Origin: Zetaproteobacteria bacterium
GTDB taxonomy: Bacteria > Pseudomonadota > Alphaproteobacteria > Micavibrionales > Micavibrionaceae
Reading direction: 5' to 3'
NCBI GenBank assembly: GCA_002747015.1
Contig: NVXI01000014.1
Location: 1 to 34,164, forward strand
Length of the DNA stretch: 34,164 nt
Made by a program: the position numbers and the translations under genes. Shown one piece after another: positions 1-6,874 of this stretch. The first letter of the stretch is position 1; each line of letters starts with the position of its first letter. Below the pieces are notes generated by a model. It was not told the DNA's origin. It saw only the letters and a list, made by a program, of their open reading frames with translations, and searched no databases.

Positions 1-1
1 C

Positions 2-133
2 AGCGCCCGTAGTGGTGGTACCGAGATCTCTATTGCTTACAAGCGCAGTATCATTGAAGGCCATGATATAGATTTTGACAAGACACTTGAGGCTATTCGT
101 TTATTGAACAGAAAAATTATTGAAAAATCATAG
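2..133 (+). CDS. C-terminal end of an unidentified protein (partial)
   Basis: An open frame enters from the left edge and runs 43 codons to a TAG stop at 131-133; the start lies outside the window. The tail begins SARSGGTEISIAYKRSIIEG and ends in LLNRKIIEKS, a charged, probably helical end. I do not recognise the family from so short a piece. A leader repeat follows within about 30 bases. Whether this gene belongs to the accessory element or to flanking chromosome cannot be decided here. Confidence 0.5.
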   Translation, partial: SARSGGTEISIAYKRSIIEGHDIDFDKTLEAIRLLNRKIIEKS

Positions 134-160
134 CTAGAAGGGTTATATTTCAAATAGGCT

Positions 161-260
161 ATAAACCTTTGAAAGGTCATATAATTTTAGAACATAATTT
201 ATAAGTGATAATATAGCCATATGGAAATTAGAGAGTGATAAGGTAAAGTATGGAAAATGA
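161..260 (+). repeat. Leader repeat, copy A (complete, drives the 112-aa gene)
   Basis: Fullest copy of a repeat found throughout the accessory region. It begins with TTGAAAGG and ATAATTTTAG, continues with AGTGATAATATAGCCATATG and ATTAGAGAGTGATAAGG, and ends with the start codon and first codons ATGGAAAATGA of the next gene. A candidate sigma-70 promoter lies inside: TTTAGA at 186-191, 17 bases, then TAATAT at 209-214. The ATAAGG at 238-243 is the likely ribosome binding site. Bases 231-260 match 5364-5393 (minus strand) at 28 of 30 positions. Confidence 0.75.
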
Positions 261-588
261 GAAAGAGTGGTTTTCAGTTAAAGGTATATTTCGATGGTTT
301 ATGAAAGAAACTGGTGGAACTTCTTCGTTTGAAGAGCGCATCGTTATCTTTCAAGCCATGTCATTTGATGACGCTATAAAATTGGCAGAAAATGAAGCCA
401 AAGAATATTGTAAAGAAGATGCAACGGCTAATTTTAAAATAGAGAGCTTAGGCCTTTGGAACGCTTTTTCCTTATCTGATGGAGCCATACAAAATAAAAC
501 TGAGGTTTATTCCAATTTGGTAGATTCTGATTTATCAACTAAACAATATATTGAAAAATACTATCCAGAGTCTGGCGCCAGAAATTAA
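250..588 (+). CDS. Small DUF4288-like protein
   Basis: Protein of 112 aa with no signal peptide or membrane segment, so probably cytoplasmic. The stretch FEERIVIFQAMSFDDAIKLA followed by ENEAKEY resembles the DUF4288 pattern: a Glu-Glu-Arg strand, then a helix with paired Ala in which residues are handled 'A.s.deA...Ae..a'. DUF4288 has no established biochemical role; such small proteins turn up in accessory and immunity-type gene arrays (family knowledge). The start is fixed by ATAAGG seven bases before ATG, inside a leader repeat whose first codons (MENE) recur in the DUF5063 gene. Assignment rests on pattern memory, so confidence is moderate. Confidence 0.6.
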   Translation: MENEKEWFSVKGIFRWFMKETGGTSSFEERIVIFQAMSFDDAIKLAENEAKEYCKEDATANFKIESLGLWNAFSLSDGAIQNKTEVYSNLVDSDLSTKQYIEKYYPESGARN

Positions 589-631
589 AAATCAATCCCC
601 TGGTTTCCGTAATCTATATTATCGTATAAGG

Positions 632-725
632 ATAACCCATTGAAAGGGCACATAATTTTAGGCCAACATAAATGAGTGATAATATAGCCATATGGAAACT
701 TATGAGGAGTAGGGGTAAGGTGATA
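632..725 (+). repeat. Leader repeat, copy B
   Basis: Repeats the first three quarters of copy A: TTGAAAGGGCACATAATTTT, then GAGTGATAATATAGCCATAT followed by GGAAA. After about 700 it diverges and keeps only scrambled parts (GGGGTAAGGTGATAAC). It sits between the 112-aa gene and the exported 454-aa protein gene. The promoter-like part is retained but the fused start codon of copy A is not, so the downstream gene uses its own ribosome binding site near 830. Confidence 0.7.
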
Positions 726-840
726 ACACCCATTACGGAAATTAGGAGGTGTTTTTATAGTCCTTTATTCTATGCTCACTGGATCAATAGATAAATTTAT
801 GAAATATTGGCCGGATATATATTTCATAAGTGAGGAACTA

Positions 841-2205
841 ATGTCTTTTAAGCAGCTATTAACACTAACTATGTTCATTGCGTTATCTATTCCGATAAAT
901 GCTCACGCTCAAACCCTTGAATTTCAAATAAACTACGAGATTAAGGAACATCACAGAGATAAAATTAGTCAAAGCGCAAAAACCAAAATAAAAACTAAGA
1001 AAGGCCAAACAACGATTACGCTAGAGCCCAGAATAATATCTGTTCGTTCCGGAAACTATGAAAAAATCTATGACTTCGGACAAAATACAGTAGCATCCGT
1101 AGACCACGATAAGCAGCAATATACCAGAACTTCACTTTACGCCATTCCTGCTTTCAAGGACTATGAAAAGAGAAACAGGAAAATTCTTTCGAAAGTGATG
1201 CAAAAAGCTGGAATCAATGCCCTTGAAACAAACCAATTTGAGTTGGAGATGATATTCGGAGGAGATATTAATGGTAGCGTGGCGAAAAATATAGAATCTA
1301 AGGATGCAGGGAAAATACATAAACTTTATTATAAGGACGAAAATATTGCTTCCTATGAATTATCAGAACAAAGAATTCCATCCAACCTTACAGACATATA
1401 TAAAAAGTACCTTACATATGAGTACAGAATACATCCTGTTATAGTCGAAAAGTTAACGGATAAAGGGTTTATATTTCATTCTCTGAAATACCGAAACAAA
1501 CAAGAAATTCCTTATTTAACTGAAAATGTATATATGCTTACAGCTTCAGATAGTAAAACTGAGGGTATAATTTCTATTCCTAAAAATTACCAAGAGAATT
1601 ATGCTTCAGACAAAAGGCTAGATAAAATAATCAAACTATCAACCATAAAAGAGAACAGTGTTGATTACTATGCATCCCAAATGAACACCCTATGGGATAA
1701 GAAAAAATATCTGGAAGCATCACTGCTTTTTCACGAGTATTCCATTCATCATGGCTTAAAAGATTTCAATAAAATAAAACCTGCGGTACAACGCCTTTTT
1801 AAGGAAGCCCCACCAGAGAGCGGAATTAAGAATTTAACCGCCGCGATTACACAACAACCTTCTTCTAAGAAAAAAATACGGCAAGCAATAGAAATAATAG
1901 AACGCGCTCAAAAACAATCCAGCTCTCACGGCTATGTTCTCAATATTTATCTGGCAAATTACTATGGTGCTATCGGACAGAATAAAAAAGCGATTGATTT
2001 AATCCTTATGGCACTTGAACAAAATCCATTCTTAACAGGAGCCTATAAGGATTTAGGAGATAAATATTTTAAATCATATCAAATGCCAAATGCTTGGGCT
2101 AGCTGGGATCATATGCAAAGGATAAACCCAGACCATCAACTTGTTCCTGTTATACAAAATTTTGAGAAAAAAATTAAGAAAAGACACCCAGAACACTTTC
2201 AATAG
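841..2205 (+). CDS. Exported protein with C-terminal TPR-like repeats
   Basis: Protein of 454 aa from the ATG at 841, chosen because GTGAGGA lies just upstream and the N-terminus is then a clean signal peptide (MSFKQLLTLTMFIALSIPIN, cleavage after AHA). Earlier in-frame starts (772) would bury that signal behind 23 residues. The mature protein is Lys-rich, with a beta-type first half and a helical second half; 'YYGAIGQNKKAIDLILMALE' with the following 'NPFLTGAYKDLGDKYFKSYQ' has tetratricopeptide spacing. No catalytic motif is seen. It is probably periplasmic or surface-exposed. The family is not recognised. The next gene is also an exported helical-repeat protein on the same strand, so the two may act together (inference). 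Confidence 0.75.
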   Translation: MSFKQLLTLTMFIALSIPINAHAQTLEFQINYEIKEHHRDKISQSAKTKIKTKKGQTTITLEPRIISVRSGNYEKIYDFGQNTVASVDHDKQQYTRTSLYAIPAFKDYEKRNRKILSKVMQKAGINALETNQFELEMIFGGDINGSVAKNIESKDAGKIHKLYYKDENIASYELSEQRIPSNLTDIYKKYLTYEYRIHPVIVEKLTDKGFIFHSLKYRNKQEIPYLTENVYMLTASDSKTEGIISIPKNYQENYASDKRLDKIIKLSTIKENSVDYYASQMNTLWDKKKYLEASLLFHEYSIHHGLKDFNKIKPAVQRLFKEAPPESGIKNLTAAITQQPSSKKKIRQAIEIIERAQKQSSSHGYVLNIYLANYYGAIGQNKKAIDLILMALEQNPFLTGAYKDLGDKYFKSYQMPNAWASWDHMQRINPDHQLVPVIQNFEKKIKKRHPEHFQ

Positions 2206-2224
2206 ACTGAATTGTGAATGCAGG

Positions 2225-2280
2225 CAGATAATATGGCCATCTGGGGATTAGAGAGTGATAACCTCGATTGTGGAAAATAA
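2225..2280 (+). repeat. Leader repeat, copy C (decayed, start codon lost)
   Basis: Aligned without gaps to copy A, bases 2221-2280 match 201-260 at 43 of 60 positions, including ATTAGAGAGTGATAA exactly and TGGAAAATAA against TGGAAAATGA. The ribosome-binding AAGG and the ATG are both mutated (CCTCGATTG replaces GGTAAAGTA), so the fused start site is dead. The real start of the next gene is 120 bases further on. Confidence 0.7.
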
Positions 2281-2403
2281 AGCGCTACGATAACGTAATC
2301 CCATAATCATAATATTTGAAAAGCAACAATTAGGCAGAAACAGAAAATCCTCTATTTTTATAGGAGATATTCATCTAACTTATGGACGTAGATGGAGAAG
2401 AAC

Positions 2404-4755
2404 ATGCAATATAAATTATTAGTGATTATATTCATATCATTGTTAACGCAAATGACTAATGCATTAGCCTCAGATAGACCTAGCTTAATTACAGAAAACT
2501 TCTTCGCCTCACAAAAAGATCAAACGTTGTATGATACTAGGAGCAACAGGTGGTCTAGTAACCAAAGTGGCAATTTAGCAATGCTATGGCATAAAGCACT
2601 AATCTCTCTGGATATTAACGCTCCCCCACCGTCTACTAATCAATGGAAAAATGATGATTGTGGGTTTAAACATGCATTAGACACGTTAAATACCATTAAA
2701 GCTGACAACCAAAACAGCGCTTCATACGTGAAGTTCTGGGCTAATAACCAGAATAAAGTATTCTCTGTATGTGATACTCGCAGTATTAGGGATAAACCAC
2801 CCACACGCCCAGAAATTAGTAATCTTCCTGGAAGAGCTCAAAGTGATTTTTTGTATCAACTAGGGAGTTGGCATTTCTACAAAAGAGAGTTTAAAGACGC
2901 GCTTGTCTTATATGAACGTCTAGCAGCAAAAAATGAACGCGACACTTCAGCTTTTGCAGCTTATATGACTGTTAGAACATTAGCAAAAATGGGCAGAAAA
3001 CCTGAGGCCTATTACAGAATTGATAGCATTTTAGCTTCAGAAAAATTTAAAAGTGTTCATGGAATTTCTGCAAATTATCGATTTGTTCTTATGTATTATA
3101 GAAGCGACATGACAAGTAATAGTATAAATAAAAAGCATTTAGAATGGTTGACAAAATTAATTTCCCAAGAGGCACAGACCACCCAAAATATTACTCAATA
3201 TATTTCTAATTATTATGATGCTAGAGATCAAATAGACAAATATTTTCCTCGCCTAGACCCAAAATCAGGACGTATTGATTGGTGGTTGGATAAAGACCTT
3301 GATATTACAACACCTCGTATGAATGCCGTAAAAACTCTAGCCCCTGATGTTGAGCTAATAGATTGGTTACAGTCTAGCTGGGCGGAAAACGTATTTGACC
3401 ATAGTTGGCTTCTTGCGCTACACGCAACTAAGGCAACATATTGGCAAGATAACAAAAATATTGTTAGCCACGCTTGGAAACGATGGAAAAATGGTGATGG
3501 GCTTGAATGGCTAGAAATTGCAATAGAGCGCGTTCATCCACAAGACCAGCTAGCACCTAAAATACTTAATCAAGCTTCGGATTTTTTAGAGCGCCCATGG
3601 AAAGAGGAAAGCAGGGAATATAAATCATGGTTATTCAAAATTTGGAAACATAGCCTAAGGCTTAATTTAGGTATGAAACAATATGATCAGGGATATAAGA
3701 TAATAGAAAACCATCCCGATTTTGAATTTTTGAAAGATAATGGACGTTACGTACAAGATACTTCACACAAATATAGCCTAGGGAGTGCCATTAAGTGGCT
3801 AATATACACTGGTGAATTTGAACAGGCGCGTCTATTTCTTGATTTGGCTACCCAACTACATCCCCATAGCTACATACACTTACGTATCTTACTGGCAAAG
3901 AGTTGGGAGGAGGCCACTTTATCCTTAGAAAAAGGATCACACAGGGGCGTATACAACACACCTTTCCTATGGGAAAAAATGGTTAATTTTCTACCCGCCA
4001 ATAAGTTATTAGAGCTAACTCATTACAAACTCAACAAAGAGTACAAGGCTATATTAACAAGCGCGGCCTTCACACGCATCATTCTGTTAGAGCAGTATGA
4101 TGACATAGATCGTTTTTCTATCGCAGCCGCAGATAATAATCTTGATATGCGCAATCAAATATTAAAAACCACCTCCCAAAATAAAAGCATGGATTACGTC
4201 AGCTTAATGCTTAAGACACCGCGTTTACGTCCTATCCCTTTCACACTTTATTCAATAGATAGAGAAGAAAAAAGCCCGTTCAAAATTGATGTATTCAATC
4301 ACAACGATAACAACTGGTGGTGCCGCGTCCGTGTTAACGAACTGGAGAGTATGCTTAATAAAAGTGCTCTAATCACAGCTCCCCGAACAAGAGTACTTGG
4401 TCACATAAGTATAGAAAATCAAAAAAAATACACTGATCTACAAGAAGACTTCTTGTCTAAACATCCATTTAGATCACTTGTTAATAAGGATGAACTTAAG
4501 AAACTAGAATTAATTCCCCATGCTCCGCAGTACTTAAGCGAGAAAGTTATTGATCATCTCAGTATTAGAAAATGGCTACCATTTCGTAAACGCAATGAAG
4601 ACGCAGCTAACTTGCATTACTCAGTACGTACGACCAGATATGGATGTAATCGTGACGGCTCTCACGCAACATATTCAAGAGAAGCTTACAGAATATTGAG
4701 GAAACACTACAGCGATAGCTTGTGGGCGAAGAAAACACCCTACTGGTTTAAATGA
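2404..4755 (+). CDS. Large exported protein, unrecognised family
   Basis: Protein of 783 aa. ATG 2404 is preferred over ATG 2392 because GGAG lies six bases before it and gives a compact signal peptide (MQYKLLVIIFISLLTQMTNA, ending near ALAS). The mature part has TPR-like helical pairs around residues 150-220 ('FLYQLGSWHFYKREFKDALV') and more helical repeats further on, many Trp and Tyr residues, and few cysteines. The C-terminus ends in a distinct block, 'RTTRYGCNRDGSHATYSREA' then a helix and 'SLWAKKTPYWFK', which looks like a conserved signature rather than a linker. No enzyme motif is visible. Likely periplasmic; possibly a scaffold or envelope-associated protein. Base composition is more A+T-rich than the chromosomal genes to the right. 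Confidence 0.75.
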   Translation: MQYKLLVIIFISLLTQMTNALASDRPSLITENFFASQKDQTLYDTRSNRWSSNQSGNLAMLWHKALISLDINAPPPSTNQWKNDDCGFKHALDTLNTIKADNQNSASYVKFWANNQNKVFSVCDTRSIRDKPPTRPEISNLPGRAQSDFLYQLGSWHFYKREFKDALVLYERLAAKNERDTSAFAAYMTVRTLAKMGRKPEAYYRIDSILASEKFKSVHGISANYRFVLMYYRSDMTSNSINKKHLEWLTKLISQEAQTTQNITQYISNYYDARDQIDKYFPRLDPKSGRIDWWLDKDLDITTPRMNAVKTLAPDVELIDWLQSSWAENVFDHSWLLALHATKATYWQDNKNIVSHAWKRWKNGDGLEWLEIAIERVHPQDQLAPKILNQASDFLERPWKEESREYKSWLFKIWKHSLRLNLGMKQYDQGYKIIENHPDFEFLKDNGRYVQDTSHKYSLGSAIKWLIYTGEFEQARLFLDLATQLHPHSYIHLRILLAKSWEEATLSLEKGSHRGVYNTPFLWEKMVNFLPANKLLELTHYKLNKEYKAILTSAAFTRIILLEQYDDIDRFSIAAADNNLDMRNQILKTTSQNKSMDYVSLMLKTPRLRPIPFTLYSIDREEKSPFKIDVFNHNDNNWWCRVRVNELESMLNKSALITAPRTRVLGHISIENQKKYTDLQEDFLSKHPFRSLVNKDELKKLELIPHAPQYLSEKVIDHLSIRKWLPFRKRNEDAANLHYSVRTTRYGCNRDGSHATYSREAYRILRKHYSDSLWAKKTPYWFK

Positions 4756-4833
4756 CCATTATTACCTTATTGATTACAGTATGGTAAACCGTAAGAAAGA
4801 GGGTACTGCTAGTGTGAATTTATTCCTATATTA

Positions 4834-4860
4834 TATGAGTGATAATATAGATTATGGAAG
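4834..4860 (+). repeat. Leader repeat, copy D (short remnant)
   Basis: GAGTGATAATATAG followed by ATGGAA matches the middle of copies A and B. Here it lies between two convergent genes (the 783-aa gene and the DUF5063 gene), so it cannot be driving either. This shows the repeat is not simply a fixed promoter of each gene. Confidence 0.55.
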
Positions 4861-4885
4861 CTAACGCTATTTTCTATACATATTT

Positions 4886-5374
4886 CTAGAGTTCTATGCC
4901 TTCATCATCTGCATAGGCATGCAATGCATTCAACGCGCTAGAAAGATGGCGCCCCCAATGCATATTAAAGCTCTGTTTCCATTCCCGAAACGCCTCTTTA
5001 ACATGGCCTCTTTCATATAGTTCATGGCCACACTTCAAATCCCTGTATATATCGGCTAAATCATCCGCTAAATCTCCAACACAATGCTCATCAGAAGACA
5101 GCTTATGTGGACTGAAAAATGTAGAATAAAAGTTAAAGGGTAAAGCTCCAAAACGTTTAAATACTACATTCCATTCCTCATCAGATATACGGCTCCCATC
5201 TATATCCTCACAGAGGTTGTCATTGGGCATGGCCAAAACATTAGCGTAAAGATTGGCTAATAATTTTATAGCCGTTTTTACTTCTTCGGTTTCTGTTCGA
5301 GCTTTCGATTCAGACCAAGTACAATACTCCCTGACAAACGCTACAAACTTATCTGCTGGATTTTCATTTTCCAT
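4886..5374 (-). CDS. DUF5063 family protein
   Basis: Protein of 162 aa. The pattern 'ADKFVAFVREYCTWSES' at the N-terminus, 'LANLYANVLAMP' in the middle, 'LADDLADIYRDLKCGHELYE' and a terminal 'HWGRHLSSALNALH' matches what I know of DUF5063, a small all-helical family of unknown function, and the length is normal. No export signal, so probably cytoplasmic. ATG 5374 is preferred over the in-frame GTG at 5389 because it has ATAAGG upstream and because this whole start site (leader repeat E) matches that of the 112-aa gene. It lies downstream of the 210-aa gene on the same strand. Confidence 0.8.
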   Translation of the reverse strand: MENENPADKFVAFVREYCTWSESKARTETEEVKTAIKLLANLYANVLAMPNDNLCEDIDGSRISDEEWNVVFKRFGALPFNFYSTFFSPHKLSSDEHCVGDLADDLADIYRDLKCGHELYERGHVKEAFREWKQSFNMHWGRHLSSALNALHAYADDEGIEL

Positions 5375-5393
5375 ACTTTGCCTTATCACTCTT
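5364..5393 (-). repeat. Leader repeat, copy E (drives the DUF5063 gene)
   Basis: On the minus strand this reads AAGAGTGATAAGGCAAAGTA then TGGAAAATGA and matches 231-260 at 28 of 30 positions. It contains the ribosome binding site, ATG and first four codons of the DUF5063 gene. Two otherwise unrelated genes therefore share the same start site and the N-terminal sequence Met-Glu-Asn-Glu. Confidence 0.8.
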
Positions 5394-5394
5394 C

Positions 5395-5424
5395 AATGTC
5401 CGCTTTGGGTCGTAAGCAGACATT
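5395..5424 (-). repeat. Hairpin repeat, copy 1
   Basis: The arms AATGTCCGCTT and AAGCAGACATT flank TGGGTCGT. On the minus strand, the transcribed strand of the DUF5063 gene, all eleven pairs form if one G-U is allowed. It sits directly upstream of leader copy E. The 20 bases TCAATGTCCGCTTTGGGTCG recur at 6300-6319. It could be an mRNA structure or a dispersed non-autonomous repeat; there is no T-run, so it is not a clear terminator. Confidence 0.6.
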
Positions 5425-5536
5425 ACATTTTTAATATTTTTATGTCTTCTGTATTGCGCGTAGTGCCAAGCTCAACCATTTAGCATCAATTCATCGGCTA
5501 GAATCGCAATGATTCTTTGTTTGGTAGCACGTGTTC

Positions 5537-6169
5537 TTAAGTGTAAGCAAATTTCGTAGTGGCCATTTGAGGTTCATATTGCAGGTCTTCAGCTGGAGCG
5601 TTTTCTATTTCAAATGCAATTTTCCCCTGTGCTGCACCTTCATCAAAGACTTGATGTGCTATGCCTGATAAAGTGGTGGCTTGCGTCTCATTACCATCTT
5701 TAATGATTTGAACAGGTGCTGCAGGATCATCTGGGTCAATGAAGAGGCTAAAATTGCCAATGTCATTAGGTAGGCCTTCCGCGCCTGGGGCAATATATGC
5801 AATTTCTTGTGTTGATGGCCACTCATTAGGATCTTTATCTAAATCATCTTTTATGATGTCTCCGAGGTGGTCAATGCCGCCTCTTATACCAGGAGGGGAG
5901 CCAACATTCTTAGATAAATTATTACTCCACCATGTTCGACTTCTATCACCACTCATCTTTGCTAACTGTTCAGCATAATCAAGATGTTTATTGGCATAAT
6001 CCACGATTTGCATTATCTGTTCATTGCTGAGAGGCTCTCCACTATCTATTGCATCTTGAATTTCTGCGTAATCTTTATTCAAATCCTCAATCATTTTGGC
6101 GGCAGTATCTGCAATGCTTTGCGTGGTTTCATTCTCAATAGATATGTTCTGATCGATTTGATTACTCAT
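5537..6169 (-). CDS. Acidic 210-aa protein of unknown function
   Basis: The protein is hydrophilic and strongly acidic, with no signal peptide or membrane segment. Residues 1-75 are helical and probably coiled-coil ('AAKMIEDLNKDYAEIQDAID'). The middle is Gly/Pro-rich ('NVGSPPGIRGGIDHLGDIIK') and the C-terminal third looks beta-rich ('SLFIDPDDPAAPVQIIKDGN'). No family is recognised. ACGGGTG seven bases before the ATG supports the start. The DUF5063 gene lies 162 bases downstream on the same strand, and a decayed leader repeat and a hairpin repeat lie upstream. A secreted substrate lacking a cleavable signal is possible but nothing in the sequence proves it. Confidence 0.65.
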   Translation of the reverse strand: MSNQIDQNISIENETTQSIADTAAKMIEDLNKDYAEIQDAIDSGEPLSNEQIMQIVDYANKHLDYAEQLAKMSGDRSRTWWSNNLSKNVGSPPGIRGGIDHLGDIIKDDLDKDPNEWPSTQEIAYIAPGAEGLPNDIGNFSLFIDPDDPAAPVQIIKDGNETQATTLSGIAHQVFDEGAAQGKIAFEIENAPAEDLQYEPQMATTKFAYT

Positions 6170-6193
6170 TTTACACCCGTTAATATATTTAAA

Positions 6194-6242
6194 CTAAAGG
6201 TAGCATGTCTCTTTAGAATATACAATTTCCATACTTTTCCTG
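6194..6242 (-). repeat. Leader repeat, copy F, with an orphan 12-codon reading frame
   Basis: On the minus strand GGAAAAGTATGGAAATT resembles the end of copies A and E. Its ATG at 6232 opens a frame of only 12 codons (MEIVYSKETCYL) that stops at 6194, before the real start of the 210-aa gene at 6169. This is either a leftover start site from a lost gene or a small upstream frame. Confidence 0.45.
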
Positions 6243-6302
6243 AAATTTCTATATCCAAGTTTAGCCTACTAATAGATCTCATTGATCTAAGCATAATTCT
6301 CA

Positions 6303-6330
6303 ATGTCCGCTTTGGGTCGATACCAGACAT
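6303..6330 (-). repeat. Hairpin repeat, copy 2
   Basis: Shares 20 bases with the hairpin repeat at 5395-5424 (6300-6319 equals 5393-5412). Arms ATGTCCGC and CCAGACAT pair with one wobble or mismatch around TTTGGGTCGATA. It again lies upstream of a minus-strand cargo gene, 130 bases from the start of the 210-aa gene. Confidence 0.5.
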
Positions 6331-6340
6331 ACCATAAACC

Positions 6341-6381
6341 ACATTCAGACCTCAAACCTTAAACGCGATCTTGTCCATCCA
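6341..6381 (-). pseudogene. Fragment of an integrase 3' end
   Basis: These 41 bases match 6864-6904, the last codons, stop codon and first untranslated bases of the intact integrase, with a single difference (6373 against 6896). Read on the minus strand they encode WMDKIAFKV and TGA. The codons before (LFNKKF) only weakly resemble the intact gene (LEQKKK), so this comes from a related but diverged integrase or from an old duplication. The rest of that gene is missing. Confidence 0.7.
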
Positions 6382-6457
6382 GAATTTTTTGTTGAATAGT
6401 TTTGATCTATACTGAGATTTAGGTAATATATCCTACTAATTCAGAAGAGACAATAAA

Positions 6458-6787
6458 ATGGATAGAAAATTATTTGATACTTTGTTCAGTAAACTACTTA
6501 TAGTTTGGCCTGTATCTATTAATACCATTTTCAAATATGTTTCTGATAGCGGTGGTGCTAGAATTCCTGAATTAATCAGAATTCATGACGAGCTTGAAGA
6601 AAAATTTGATAATTTAATTGAGATTTATGGCGAAGACATGAATCAAGTAGAGTGGGCTTTAGTTACTGTTATACATAATGTAGCAAAAGAAAATTCAAAA
6701 GTAGTATTAGACAAAATTGTTGCTGATGAAGTATATGAAGTTGTACTTGATAATCTTAATTTCACAGAGGAAGATACGGACTTTTAG
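6458..6787 (+). CDS. Acidic 109-aa protein of unknown function
   Basis: The protein is small, acidic and mostly helical, with no signal peptide. It begins MDRKLFDTLFSKLLIVWPVS and ends in an acidic tail (NFTEEDTDF). No family is recognised. The ATG follows AGAAGAGACAATAAA, a modest ribosome binding site. It is the only plus-strand gene between the integrase and its fragment copy, lying exactly between the two 41-base repeats, which suggests it arrived with that duplication. An immunity-like or regulatory role would be a guess. Confidence 0.6.
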   Translation: MDRKLFDTLFSKLLIVWPVSINTIFKYVSDSGGARIPELIRIHDELEEKFDNLIEIYGEDMNQVEWALVTVIHNVAKENSKVVLDKIVADEVYEVVLDNLNFTEEDTDF

Positions 6788-6874
6788 ATGATTAAAATTT
6801 TCTTTTAAGCCCTCTACCTGATAGATTTTTATGTCTGTATTTTTCCCATTAACAATGTGATGTACATTCAGACC

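Noticed and set aside
772..840. Upstream start for the 454-aa exported protein
   Set aside because: It would place 23 residues ahead of a textbook signal peptide; ATG 841 has a better ribosome binding site.
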